NCBI RefSeq assembly: GCF_000155475.1 | Contig: NZ_DS990391.1 | Coordinates: 114,518-178,517, forward strand | Length of the DNA stretch: 64,000 nucleotides | Reading direction: 5' to 3' | Source of the DNA: Helicobacter cinaedi CCUG 18818 = ATCC BAA-847 | GTDB taxonomy: Bacteria > Campylobacterota > Campylobacteria > Campylobacterales > Helicobacteraceae | Shown: positions 1 through 8,414 of the stretch, piece by piece | Layout of the letters: every line of letters starts with the position of its first letter | How positions within the stretch are numbered: the stretch's first letter is position 1 | Position numbers and translations under genes: made by a program | Notes under the pieces: generated by a model | The model's input: only the letters and a program-made list of their open reading frames with translations | What the model was told of the DNA's origin: nothing | The model's database searches: none

Positions 1-869
1 TTAGCGATATGCTCAACATTTTGCTCAATACTCTTTGCCATCGCTCCAAATTCGTCTTTATTATGAAGCGGAGTAAGCTTAATTTCTTTGCTTTCACGAT
101 TAAGATACTTGAAAAACAACATCATATTATGCTGCAACACACCAATACTCTTTAGCAATGAACGATAAAACATAAACATCAAAGGCACAAAAATAACCAC
201 AAAACATACAGAAGCAATGATGAGAGCATTACTCAAAATAGAACGAATAATAGAAAGAATAGATGTTGAGCTATTTTGTGCGTATTGTTCAAAAGTATCA
301 GCATATACACCTGTGGAAATCCAAATATTATCCGTATTTGGAATCATCGCTGCATAGGCAATCTTAGGAGCATTGCCAAGTGTGCCATCAGGCAAAGGTT
401 TCGAAAAGACAAAATGCACAAATTTGCCCTTTGCACTTTGGCTTTTTGCCGTATCAAACAACTCCCGCACATAATACACACCATTGACATCTTTTGCTTC
501 TGCTAGAGATTTACCAAGTAAATCTTTACGCGTAGGGTGAGCCACCGGCACATATTCCTTATAGGTAAAATAATAGCCCGATTTGTCATCTTCAAAACGA
601 AAATCCTCAATAGCCTTGGCGATAACAGCAATTTGTTGCTTTTCATCAAGCCCTTTTATCAAAGCCCCAAGAGATTGTGCCACAGAATCTGTGGAAAGCT
701 TAAGCTTTTGCTCAACTTCCTCTTGTATCAGATCGTGCAGTCGCTCTACACTCTGTTCTGCTATTTCTTTTTCACCAATAAAAACAAGTCCTACAAGCAC
801 AGCAAAACTTAAAAATGATCCAAAAATAAGAATAGAAATTTTATATTTAACTGAAAGATATGTAAACAT
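1..869 (-). CDS. Methyl-accepting chemotaxis protein, N-terminal part (runs off the window)
   Basis: The reading frame is open from an ATG at 869 to the window edge, so about 289 N-terminal residues are visible and the signalling domain is missing. A first membrane helix lies near residues 10-31 (ISILIFGSFLSFAVLVGLVF). A periplasmic Cache-type sensor follows, with a DDKSGYYFTY core, then a second membrane helix near residues 210-235 and the start of a HAMP-like segment (LTPLHNKDEFGAMAKSI). This layout is typical of transmembrane chemoreceptors that steer CheA; the ligand cannot be told from sequence. An AAGGA ribosome site lies seven bases before the ATG. A 13-base T tract lies about 50 bases upstream of the start. 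Confidence 0.85.
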   Translation of the reverse strand, partial: MFTYLSVKYKISILIFGSFLSFAVLVGLVFIGEKEIAEQSVERLHDLIQEEVEQKLKLSTDSVAQSLGALIKGLDEKQQIAVIAKAIEDFRFEDDKSGYYFTYKEYVPVAHPTRKDLLGKSLAEAKDVNGVYYVRELFDTAKSQSAKGKFVHFVFSKPLPDGTLGNAPKIAYAAMIPNTDNIWISTGVYADTFEQYAQNSSTSILSIIRSILSNALIIASVCFVVIFVPLMFMFYRSLLKSIGVLQHNMMLFFKYLNRESKEIKLTPLHNKDEFGAMAKSIEQNVEHIA

Positions 870-919
870 TCTCGTCCTTTATGATTGAATGAGTATTTTT
901 TCGGCGTTGGCAATTATAT

Positions 920-932
920 AAAAAAAAAAAAA
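920..932. repeat. A13/T13 homopolymer tract between chemoreceptor gene and pseC
   Basis: Thirteen consecutive A residues on the + strand (T on the strand of the chemoreceptor gene) lie 51-63 bases upstream of that gene's start codon, in its likely promoter region. Homopolymer tracts in promoters are known phase-variation sites in Helicobacter; here that is only inferred from position and length. Confidence 0.6.
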
Positions 933-972
933 CGACATATCCTAAGAAAGTAAAATCAAAGTAAAGAGTAAT

Positions 973-2154
973 TTATGTATGACTATCACATATTTGCGTT
1001 ACAATCCTAGCTATACGCTCCACTTCTTTGAGACTTAAACCCTGATGACAAGGGATAGAAATCTCTGCGAGATAAAACTTTTCAGCATTTTCATATCGCA
1101 CTTCGCCAAAAAGCCACCTGTATAAGCTAAATTGATAAATAGGCTTATAATGCACCTGCACACCCAAGCCCTGTTCCTGCATAGATTCAAAAATCTGCTC
1201 CTTTTTACACCACAAATGCGGATAAAGCAAAATAGGATATAAATGATGTGTGCTTTGTATGCTTTTTGGAATGGCAATTGTCCCAAAATGTGGATTGTTA
1301 GCAAAAAAATCATCATAAAATCCTGCGATTTTATGGCGAGATTCTATAAAAGATTCAAGTTTTTTGAGCTGACTTAGCCCAAGGGCAGCTCCTAGCTCAC
1401 TCAAGCGAAAATTCATACCTGCCAATAAACAATCATAATTCCACAGCGTTCTTTTCTCCACGCCGTGTGAAAGCAAAAGCCTTGCGTAATGGGCCAACTC
1501 TTCATCATCAGTTACCAAAGCCCCACCCTCTGCGGTAGTAATAGGCTTTAAAGCGTGAAAGCTAAAAACACTTGCATTTGCCAAAGAGCCAATGGGCTTA
1601 TTGTGGTAGCTTCCACCAAAAGCGTGGGAGCTATCCGCAAACAACAAAAGATTATGCTCCTTTGCAAGATTCTGCAAGACTTCATATTCCACACTTTTCC
1701 CCGCATAATCCACACTCACAATCGCCTTGATATACTCTCTTTTTGGGTGAGTGACCAGAATCTTAGCAAGGGCTTTTTCATCAATGTTGCCATCATCTTT
1801 CACATCGCAAAAAATGGGCGTGATACCCCAAACTAACATCATATTCGTCGTAGCCACAAAGCTTATAGGCGTAGTAACAAAATAAATCTCTTGTTGAACA
1901 TCTGCCTGTCGTAGTGGATTTATCCGTGATTTAGCAATATGGGGGAAATATTTATAGATAAATGCTCCATAGAGCACATAAAGGGCTGAAGTAGCAGAGT
2001 TAAAAGCAATGGCGTATTTAGCATTTGCCCTTTGGCACAAAGCAGATTCAAATTCTTTGATAAGTTTGCCTTGTGTAAGGTGCGGAGAATGCAAGGCCAA
2101 ATTTAAAGCCTTTACATCGCTCTCATCAATAAGTTGTGTGCTATAAGGTATCAC
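973..2154 (-). CDS. pseC: UDP-4-amino-4,6-dideoxy-N-acetyl-beta-L-altrosamine transaminase (PseC)
   Basis: This is a PLP-dependent DegT/DnrJ/EryC1 aminotransferase of 393 residues that acts in the cytoplasm. PseC makes the 4-amino sugar on the way to pseudaminic acid, the glycan of Helicobacter and Campylobacter flagellins. Recognisable blocks are FNSATSALYVLY, TTPISFVATTNMMLV, the substrate-site segment ADSSHAFGGSYHNK, and FSFHALKPITTAEGG, which carries the Schiff-base lysine. Order and spacing match H. pylori PseC closely. The start is a GTG eleven bases after the preceding stop, with no clear ribosome site, so the gene is probably coupled to the upstream flagellin-like gene. That pairing supports a flagellar role. 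Confidence 0.88.
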   Translation of the reverse strand: MIPYSTQLIDESDVKALNLALHSPHLTQGKLIKEFESALCQRANAKYAIAFNSATSALYVLYGAFIYKYFPHIAKSRINPLRQADVQQEIYFVTTPISFVATTNMMLVWGITPIFCDVKDDGNIDEKALAKILVTHPKREYIKAIVSVDYAGKSVEYEVLQNLAKEHNLLLFADSSHAFGGSYHNKPIGSLANASVFSFHALKPITTAEGGALVTDDEELAHYARLLLSHGVEKRTLWNYDCLLAGMNFRLSELGAALGLSQLKKLESFIESRHKIAGFYDDFFANNPHFGTIAIPKSIQSTHHLYPILLYPHLWCKKEQIFESMQEQGLGVQVHYKPIYQFSLYRWLFGEVRYENAEKFYLAEISIPCHQGLSLKEVERIARIVTQICDSHT

Positions 2155-2165
2155 TACAAACCAAA

Positions 2166-2870
2166 CTACGCTAAAAGCTCTTGCACACGCTGATTGTTTA
2201 ATTTATCCGTATCGTGTGAAACACGGAAAAGTGAGTCTAGCTTTCTTAAAAATGAGCCATCTGTCTCTTTTGCATCTTGCTTAGCGACTTTAACACCATC
2301 TTTTGCGTTTAGCTTCTCTGCGTCATTATCTGCTTGTTCTTTTAATGTGTCAATGGCATCTTTAATTTCACTTTGCTGCTCTTTTAAAATATCATAAAAT
2401 TTCTTAGCGTCCGTATCAAGTAGCCCTACTTTTAGCTTTGGTGCGTTAAAAATCACATTGCCACTGCCATCTTTTATGTTTTTAGCAAAAACACTAGTGC
2501 CTTCAAAAGTCGCCTTTTTCAATACAGATTCTATATTTTTTTTCAAATCCTGCATTTGAGTGCGAATATCATCTTTCTCACCCTTGTCAAAAGTTTCTTT
2601 ATCTTCATCTGCAAGTTCGGCAAATTTTTTCACATCAGATTCTATTGTTTTGAGTGATTTTTGTGCGACTTGTAAGCGTCCAATATCGCTGTTGGTGTTT
2701 TTAAGATTTTGAGCGAGTTGAGAGTCTTTTATGCCACTTACATCAACACTTTTTGCTTTGTCAGCTTTAGGAGAATCTTTTGGATCTTGGGCTTGTTTTG
2801 TCGCTTTTGACCCTTTTGATTTTAGCTCTTCTTGCTTTAATGTTTGGCTTGTGCTTGCGGTGATTTTCAT
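2166..2870 (-). CDS. Flagellin-like helical protein, probable FliS export co-chaperone (HP1076-like)
   Basis: The protein has 234 residues, no signal peptide and a strongly charged helical composition. Its first 45 residues are low-complexity (K, S, D, Q rich). Residues from about 58 onward (DIGRLQVAQKSLKTIESDV) and a later TFEGTSVFAKN segment resemble the D0/D1 helices and beta-hairpin of flagellins. H. pylori HP1076, a FliS-binding export co-chaperone, has a flagellin-like helical fold, and I infer that role here. The gene lies directly upstream of pseC. A GGAG ribosome site precedes the ATG. A minor flagellin-derived protein is the alternative; I am only moderately sure. Confidence 0.5.
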   Translation of the reverse strand: MKITASTSQTLKQEELKSKGSKATKQAQDPKDSPKADKAKSVDVSGIKDSQLAQNLKNTNSDIGRLQVAQKSLKTIESDVKKFAELADEDKETFDKGEKDDIRTQMQDLKKNIESVLKKATFEGTSVFAKNIKDGSGNVIFNAPKLKVGLLDTDAKKFYDILKEQQSEIKDAIDTLKEQADNDAEKLNAKDGVKVAKQDAKETDGSFLRKLDSLFRVSHDTDKLNNQRVQELLA

Positions 2871-2928
2871 TTTTGCTCCTTCACATATCTCTTAATACGC
2901 TATCTCTAAATATCTCTAGCACTCTGCT

Positions 2929-4293
2929 TTAGTCTATTTCAAGCATATTTTGTTCCAAATATTTTGTATGAATATTTGAAGCGTGGAAATCCTTATTTTT
3001 CATCATCTTAATATGGAATGGGATAGTCGTCTTAATACCTTCAATACAAAATTCTTTCAAAGCCCTGTGCATACGGATAATAGCCTTGTCTCTATCCTCA
3101 CCCCACACAATGAGCTTACCGATCATAGAATCATAATGCATAGGCACGGTGTAGCCACCATAGGCGTGGGTATCAAGCCGCACATTTGCTCCACCCGGAG
3201 CCACCCATTTTGTAATCTTGCCCGGACAAGGATAAAACTTTTCAGGATCCTCTGCGGTGATTCTGCACTCAATAGAATGTCCCTTAAAAGTAATAGAATC
3301 TTGACTTGGAAGCTTCTGCCCCTCGGCTATGCGTATCATCCATTCTACCAAATCAAGTCCGCTTACCATCTCACTCACTGTGTGTTCAACCTGCAAACGC
3401 GTATTCATCTCCATAAAATAGAAATCCTCATAATTCGCATCTAGCAAAAATTCAAATGTCCCAGCCCCTACATATTTAATATATTGTGCGGCTTTTACAG
3501 CAGTATCTAGCAGTCTTTGACGCACTTCAGGCTTTAAAACCACAGCGGGAGATTCTTCTATGAGCTTTTGCTGTCGCCTTTGAGCAGAGCAATCACGCTC
3601 ACCGATATGCAACACATTGCCGTGCTTATCAGCTAGAATCTGCACTTCAATATGTTTGGGATTGCGGATAAATTTCTCCATATAAATCGTGCCATCGCCA
3701 AAGGCACTTACTGCTTCAGATTCAGCTGCGAGATAAAGATTTTTAAGCATTTCAGGCTTTTCAACCACACGCATACCGCGTCCGCCACCACCCGCAGCAG
3801 CTTTCAAAATCACAGGATAGCCTATCTCATTTGCTATCTTTTCAGCCTCTTTATAGTCTTTTAATGCTCCATCGCTCCCTAAAATTACAGGCACACCTGC
3901 TTCTTTCATCACATCTTTTGCCTTAGATTTATCGCTCATAAGCACCATAACTTCAGCACTTGGTCCAATGAACTCTATATTATGATGAGAGCAAATCTCC
4001 ACAAAATTTTGATTCTCACTCAAAAAGCCATAGCCGGGAAAAATCGCATCAACCTTAAGCAACTCCGCCGCACTCATAATCGCAGGAATATTGAGATAAC
4101 TTTCACTTGACTTATCCCCGCCTACGCAGATTTTACCATCTGCCACATCAAGGTAATACGCGTCTTTATCGGCTGTTGAATAAATCGCAATAGCCTCTTT
4201 ACCCATCTCTTGGATTGTTCTAATAGCACGGAGCGTAATCTCGCCACGATTAGCTATGAGAATTTTTTGAATCTTTTTTTGTTTTACACTCAT
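2929..4293 (-). CDS. accC: Acetyl-CoA carboxylase biotin carboxylase subunit
   Basis: This enzyme carboxylates the biotin on AccB using ATP and bicarbonate, the first step of fatty-acid synthesis. The 454 residues match the usual length. The N-terminal domain starts KILIANRGEITLRAIRT. The ATP-grasp domain has the glycine-rich loop KAAAGGGGRGMRVV near residue 165, ERDCSAQRRQQKLIEE near 233 and the metal/biotin-site block FMEMNTRLQVEHTVSE near 290. The C-terminal biotin-carboxylase domain is complete. It lies nine bases downstream of accB on the same strand, the usual accBC operon. No accA or accD gene is present in this window. Confidence 0.96.
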   Translation of the reverse strand: MSVKQKKIQKILIANRGEITLRAIRTIQEMGKEAIAIYSTADKDAYYLDVADGKICVGGDKSSESYLNIPAIMSAAELLKVDAIFPGYGFLSENQNFVEICSHHNIEFIGPSAEVMVLMSDKSKAKDVMKEAGVPVILGSDGALKDYKEAEKIANEIGYPVILKAAAGGGGRGMRVVEKPEMLKNLYLAAESEAVSAFGDGTIYMEKFIRNPKHIEVQILADKHGNVLHIGERDCSAQRRQQKLIEESPAVVLKPEVRQRLLDTAVKAAQYIKYVGAGTFEFLLDANYEDFYFMEMNTRLQVEHTVSEMVSGLDLVEWMIRIAEGQKLPSQDSITFKGHSIECRITAEDPEKFYPCPGKITKWVAPGGANVRLDTHAYGGYTVPMHYDSMIGKLIVWGEDRDKAIIRMHRALKEFCIEGIKTTIPFHIKMMKNKDFHASNIHTKYLEQNMLEID

Positions 4294-4302
4294 TGCTTTG
4301 CC

Positions 4303-4767
4303 TTAGAGTTTTTCAACTTTAATAAGATTAGTGCTAAACTCCACAGGCTGTCCATCGCTCACTTCAATGGAAACAACCTTGCAGTCAAACTCCGCTTCAA
4401 TCTCATTCATAATTTTCATTGCTTCAATAATCGCAACCGTCTGTCCTTTTTTAATTGTATCACCAACATCAACATAAGGAGCAGCACCCGGGCTTGGAGA
4501 GCGGTAAAATGTCCCAACCATTGGAGAGGTAATAAAATGTCCGCTTGTATCTTTTGGTGTGCTAGGTGTCGCAACAGGAGCAGATTCTGCTACTGGAGTT
4601 TGAGAGATAGCTGCAACAGGAGCTGGTGCAATGGCTGTAACCGCCCCACTCACACTAGCATTAGCCTTTTGGAGTTTTAGCTCAAAGCCCTCTTGTTTAA
4701 TACTAAACTTCGCAATATCACTATTGTCAAACAGCTCCATAATCTTTTTGATTTCTTGTAGATTCAT
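4303..4767 (-). CDS. accB: Biotin carboxyl carrier protein of acetyl-CoA carboxylase
   Basis: The protein has 154 residues. The N-terminal region (MNLQEIKKIMELFDNSDIAK) is followed by an Ala/Pro/Val-rich flexible linker at about residues 36-70 and a C-terminal biotinyl domain with the biotinylated lysine in EAMKIMNE. It shuttles carboxybiotin between AccC and the carboxyltransferase. AAGGTGC upstream of the ATG is the ribosome site. The gene is the first of the accB-accC pair and is divergent from dcd, with about 90 bases between them for two promoters. Confidence 0.95.
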   Translation of the reverse strand: MNLQEIKKIMELFDNSDIAKFSIKQEGFELKLQKANASVSGAVTAIAPAPVAAISQTPVAESAPVATPSTPKDTSGHFITSPMVGTFYRSPSPGAAPYVDVGDTIKKGQTVAIIEAMKIMNEIEAEFDCKVVSIEVSDGQPVEFSTNLIKVEKL

Positions 4768-4798
4768 CTTGCACCTTTCTTGTCGTGAAATTTAAATC

Positions 4799-4807
4799 TG
4801 CTATAAT
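4799..4807 (+). promoter_or_regulatory. Extended -10 promoter element for dcd
   Basis: TG-C-TATAAT forms an extended -10 element ending 51 bases before the dcd start. Helicobacter housekeeping promoters rely mainly on such -10 elements. Call made from motif and position only. Confidence 0.5.
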
Positions 4808-4858
4808 AACACGATTTTTTTAAAGATACGCAAAATTTTGTAAAAAGTGAGGTGCAAA

Positions 4859-5425
4859 ATGGGTTTAAAGTCTGATTTGTGGATTAAAGAGATGAGTAAA
4901 AAGGGTATGATTGAGCCATTTTGCGAAAAGCAAGTGGGGCAAAATATCGTAAGCTATGGGCTATCAAGCTATGGATATGACATTCGCGTGGGTAGTGAAT
5001 TTATGATTTTTACAAATATCGGTGCGACTTTGGTTGATCCTAAAAGCTTTGATGAACGCAATGTTGTAGAAGTCGATACGAGTGAAAAGGGCTACTGCCT
5101 TGTGCCGCCAAACTCTTTTGCCCTTGCACGCACGATAGAATACTTTAGAATGCCACGCAATGTGCTTGCTATCTGTCTTGGCAAAAGCACTTATGCAAGG
5201 TGTGGGATAATTGTAAATGTTACGCCTTTTGAGCCAGAATTTGAGGGGCATATCACTATTGAGATTTCAAATACAACGCCACTTCCAGCAAAGATTTATG
5301 CCAATGAGGGCATAGCTCAAGTATTATTTTTAGAGGGCGATTCGCCTTGTGAGATAAGCTATAAAGATAAAAAAGGCAAATATCAAGGGCAAAAGGGTAT
5401 TACACTACCTAAAGTTTTAAAATAA
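4859..5425 (+). CDS. dcd: dCTP deaminase
   Basis: This enzyme deaminates dCTP to dUTP to supply the dTMP pathway. The 188-residue product matches the family and is close to H. pylori Dcd throughout ([38 protein letters not shown]). The block [11 protein letters not shown] contains the catalytic glutamate, and the C-terminal [12 protein letters not shown] closes over the nucleotide. A GTG four codons upstream is in frame, but the ATG at 4859 matches the family N-terminus MGLK and has GTGAGG at ribosome-site distance. It is divergent from accB. Confidence 0.95.
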   Translation: MGLKSDLWIKEMSKKGMIEPFCEKQVGQNIVSYGLSSYGYDIRVGSEFMIFTNIGATLVDPKSFDERNVVEVDTSEKGYCLVPPNSFALARTIEYFRMPRNVLAICLGKSTYARCGIIVNVTPFEPEFEGHITIEISNTTPLPAKIYANEGIAQVLFLEGDSPCEISYKDKKGKYQGQKGITLPKVLK

Positions 5426-5439
5426 ATTAAATGCAGATT

Positions 5440-6024
5440 CTAAAATCGCTTTATATACCCTATGTGATAGCTTTGTGTGCCATTTTCCGCATTACTCACC
5501 CAAGCGGTAAGCTGTGAATCTTTGCTCTGTTTGTTTGCCAAAAAGTATGAAAGAGAAAAGCCCAAAATCGCCCCAGCAATGACTTGTGTAGTGGTATGTC
5601 GCTCTGCATATACCCTACTTGCTCCAACTGAAGCTCCAATCAAACTTAATGGCACTCCCCACTTCCAGCCATAACGCTTTTGAGCAAATCCAGCCGCCGA
5701 AAAAGTAAATGAAGTATGTCCGCTTGGGAATCCATCAAAGCCTCCATTGTTTGGACGCTGTGAGATTCTAGCATTTGATTCATTTGAACGCGATACAATC
5801 ACAAAGCCTTGCTTGATAGCGTGAGTGGTAAGGAAAGTCGCTCCAGCCCCTATGGCTTGCTCTTTCACACCTTGCATATCATCAATAGCACAGCTATATG
5901 CCATCATTGCAAAAGGCAGAATCTGCATTACATCGCCATATATCTTAAATCCACTCTTTTGGGCATACAAGCCCTTTTGCAGTCCTATACACAACATCAA
6001 AGTCATCAAATTTTTTTTATACAA
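5440..6024 (-). CDS. PAP2-family phosphatase, exported
   Basis: This is an acid-phosphatase/PAP2 protein of about 194 residues. All three signature motifs are visible: KQGF...SQRP (K-x6-RP type, near residue 85), FPSGHTSF near 100 and SRVYAERHTTTQVIAGA near 140, which holds the catalytic His. It opens with a likely signal peptide or anchor (KKNLMTLMLCIGLQKGLYA). Family members remove phosphate from undecaprenyl pyrophosphate, phosphatidylglycerol phosphate or lipid A; the sequence does not settle which. The TTG at 6024 is preferred because AAGGAG lies six bases before it, while the TTG at 6039 would place that ribosome site inside the gene. It converges on dcd. Confidence 0.75.
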   Translation of the reverse strand: MYKKNLMTLMLCIGLQKGLYAQKSGFKIYGDVMQILPFAMMAYSCAIDDMQGVKEQAIGAGATFLTTHAIKQGFVIVSRSNESNARISQRPNNGGFDGFPSGHTSFTFSAAGFAQKRYGWKWGVPLSLIGASVGASRVYAERHTTTQVIAGAILGFSLSYFLANKQSKDSQLTAWVSNAENGTQSYHIGYIKRF

Positions 6025-6101
6025 AACACACTCCTTCAACTAAAAAAGTGTGCGATTATACGCTTTTTTCCATAAAAAACAGCAAAAATACACCACCATT
6101 T

Positions 6102-6119
6102 TAGGAATACATTTTGCTT
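6102..6119 (+). promoter_or_regulatory. Sigma-54 (RpoN) promoter for fliK-flgD-flgE
   Basis: GG at 6104-6105 and GC at 6116-6117 are separated by exactly ten bases, in the context TTAGGAATAC-ATTTTGCTTA, which fits the -24/-12 pattern. It lies about 40 bases before the fliK start. In Helicobacter, hook and middle flagellar genes are RpoN/FlgR dependent, so the site fits its operon. Confidence 0.75.
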
Positions 6120-6154
6120 AGTAGCTTACATAATTTTCTTGTAAGGAGTGCAGT

Positions 6155-7120
6155 ATGTTAGATGCAATGCAAAATTCTATTTTAAATAAGCCCGATTCTA
6201 TCTTGGATAAACGCCCAAACTCTCCATCAGCAGATGTCAATAAGTTGGAGAGCAAGTTTGAAGATATGTTTGCCAAACAGACTAAAGCCAAGACTCAAAA
6301 GGAAGCCAAAGATTCAAGTCAAGCCCAAGCCGTAGATGACAAGAATCCACTTAGCAAAGCCTTGCAAGGCAAAATGAATAAGACAGAGGGTAAAAATACA
6401 GCTCAAGCAGATTCAAAAAATGAGCTACTTGATAAGAATCTTTCATCACAACCGCAAAAAACACAAAGCCCAAGCACAAAACCTACAAGTCAAAAAGCTC
6501 AAACTCCAAGTGCAGTTCCTGCGTCTTTTGATTTTAAGGACACTGCGAGTGAAGATTCAAAAATCGGTTTGCAAGAAAAAATTGCCAAATCATCTAAAGA
6601 AAATAAACCAAAAGAGAGTAATCCCCTTGCAGAAGCCCTAAGCACACCTTTAAACACAGGCTCAACAAGCACAGCAAATAAAATTGCAGAAAGCAAAGAT
6701 TCTAGCCTAGATTCAAAAGCAACAACTCCGCGTTTAGCCTCTATGCCAATGCCACAAACTAAAATCCCACAAGAAGAAACCCAAGCTCCAAAAACCCTAG
6801 CTGATGTGCAAAATCTCGCTCAAGCCAAGGGCTTAAACCCTAGCAAAATGAGCCTAGAAACACAAGGAGTAAATGCTCAATCTCTCGTGCAGGAAGCATT
6901 AGAGACACAAGCAAAGCCAAAAAGCATTCCAGCATCGACAAAAGAGAAAATCAACTACGAGTATGAAAATAATGTAGATAGAATCGCCATAGTCCAACGC
7001 GGAACCAAAAAGCCAAAAAACATCACAAGCAAAATCTCAAACGAGTATCCAACCAAAAAGGCTAATGATGAGGGCAAAGGCAGTGTATTTTCTCTAAAGG
7101 ACGCACCCCAGCTGGGATAA
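6155..7120 (+). CDS. fliK: Flagellar hook-length control protein FliK, N-terminal part (frameshifted)
   Basis: The N-terminal 321 residues are low-complexity, rich in Lys, Ser, Gln and Ala, like the unstructured secreted ruler region of FliK. The frame ends at a TAA at 7118-7120. Immediately after a CCCC run at 7106-7109, the +1 frame reads on without a stop (SWDKQDLKEQDSKEN) into the C-terminal part that starts at the 7155 ATG. The two parts together give about 745 residues. AAGGAG precedes the ATG and a sigma-54 promoter lies just upstream. As written, the product lacks the catalytic-type C-terminal domain and should not terminate hook growth. Confidence 0.8.
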   Translation: MLDAMQNSILNKPDSILDKRPNSPSADVNKLESKFEDMFAKQTKAKTQKEAKDSSQAQAVDDKNPLSKALQGKMNKTEGKNTAQADSKNELLDKNLSSQPQKTQSPSTKPTSQKAQTPSAVPASFDFKDTASEDSKIGLQEKIAKSSKENKPKESNPLAEALSTPLNTGSTSTANKIAESKDSSLDSKATTPRLASMPMPQTKIPQEETQAPKTLADVQNLAQAKGLNPSKMSLETQGVNAQSLVQEALETQAKPKSIPASTKEKINYEYENNVDRIAIVQRGTKKPKNITSKISNEYPTKKANDEGKGSVFSLKDAPQLG

Positions 7121-7154
7121 ACAAGATTTAAAAGAGCAAGATTCAAAGGAGAAT

Positions 7155-8399
7155 ATGCTCCAAAAAACCCTTAAGACAAAGGCTACGCCTTTAGTTGCTG
7201 GAGCTGAAGTGGGTAAGATTCTTAACTCAAAGCAAGATTCTATTGTAGAACAAGACGGAGAATCTTTACAAGCCCCGCAAGACAAAGGCAAAAAGCTCAA
7301 AAAGAATAAGGCGGAAAATGGCGAGATCATAAGCGAAGATTCTAAAAAAACAAAGGGTAAGGCGGTCAAAAACCCACAAAATAAAAATGTAGAAAAGCTA
7401 GAATCTAGTCCTACCCAAGCAGAATCTAAACAGATAGCCAATCAAACCAAGCAAACAGAGCAGTTTCAAGCCCAGCTTGTGGATTCAAAAAATGCAGAAT
7501 TAAAAAGCTTTGAAGAGGCATTAAGACTTGATGAGATACCAAGTATTGAGGAGCTACAAAAGCAGACTCCAAAGTCGCAATCAAACGCTACTCAAAAGCC
7601 TAATGCCCTAGCCTCAAGCATAGCCGCTTTAGAATCTGAAGCCTTACAAAATAAATCTAAAAGTGGGGATAAAAAAAATAATGAGAAAAATCCCAAAAAA
7701 GACACACAAAGCAAAGGGGCTAAGAATACAGACTCAGAAAGCCTAGTGCAAACGAGTAAGGCACAAAACACACAGCTAGAAGAATCTCAATCGCCCCTTG
7801 AGCAAAGCCAGATTCAAGAAGAGGAAAAAAGCTTTGCGGAAATGCTTTTAGCAGGGGGCAAAAAGAAAACCAAAATAAAAGAAACTGAAGCAATGGAAGA
7901 AGGCAAGGGCAAAGCTCAATCTAAGCAAAGTGCGGAAGTTTTACACACAAAGGAAAATACTCGCACACAGATTCTCTACCGCTCTGCCTTAGCACGAGAG
8001 AGTGTAAGGAATTTCGCTCAAGCCCTGCGTGAAGAGGTGCTAAACTACAAGCCCCCTATCACAAAGCTATCCTTAGAGCTTAACCCGCAGAATCTTGGCA
8101 CACTAGAGCTTACCATCACTAAAAAGGGCAAGGATTTACATATTCAAGTGGTGTCAAATGCCACAGCGGTTGGGTTATTTTTACAAAATCAAGTGGATTT
8201 TAGAAACAATCTCGCACAAGTGGGCTTTGAAAATGTGGATTTAAGCTTTAGCTCAAATGAGAATGGTGGCGGCAATAAGGGGCAAAATGGCGAAAACAGC
8301 ACCCCACAAGAGCAACAGCAAGAAGGGAACAAAAATAGCTTAGAAGATTCACAAAATGAAATAAATGTAATGCATATTACACTGCCTAAATATGCCTAA
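7155..8399 (+). CDS. fliK: Flagellar hook-length control protein FliK, C-terminal part (frameshifted)
   Basis: This open frame of 414 residues is the continuation of fliK in the +1 frame. It continues the low-complexity ruler up to about residue 265, then has the globular hook-length control domain with the core ITKLSLELNPQNLGTLELTI and VDFRNNLAQVGFENVDLSF. That domain normally contacts FlhB and switches secretion from hook to filament subunits. The ATG at 7155 follows a GGAG, so separate translation of this half cannot be excluded, but the frame is open upstream of it back to the CCCC at 7106. flgD begins 15 bases after the stop. Confidence 0.85.
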   Translation: MLQKTLKTKATPLVAGAEVGKILNSKQDSIVEQDGESLQAPQDKGKKLKKNKAENGEIISEDSKKTKGKAVKNPQNKNVEKLESSPTQAESKQIANQTKQTEQFQAQLVDSKNAELKSFEEALRLDEIPSIEELQKQTPKSQSNATQKPNALASSIAALESEALQNKSKSGDKKNNEKNPKKDTQSKGAKNTDSESLVQTSKAQNTQLEESQSPLEQSQIQEEEKSFAEMLLAGGKKKTKIKETEAMEEGKGKAQSKQSAEVLHTKENTRTQILYRSALARESVRNFAQALREEVLNYKPPITKLSLELNPQNLGTLELTITKKGKDLHIQVVSNATAVGLFLQNQVDFRNNLAQVGFENVDLSFSSNENGGGNKGQNGENSTPQEQQQEGNKNSLEDSQNEINVMHITLPKYA

Positions 8400-8414
8400 A
8401 AAGGGAGCTTAATA

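Noticed and set aside
2983-3444. 153-codon antisense frame inside accC
   Set aside because: It is a shadow of the conserved biotin carboxylase gene; no ribosome site or family features.
7100-7160. Programmed +1 frameshift in fliK
   Set aside because: No known slippery signal or stimulatory structure is visible, and CCCC is short; mutation or sequence error is simpler.
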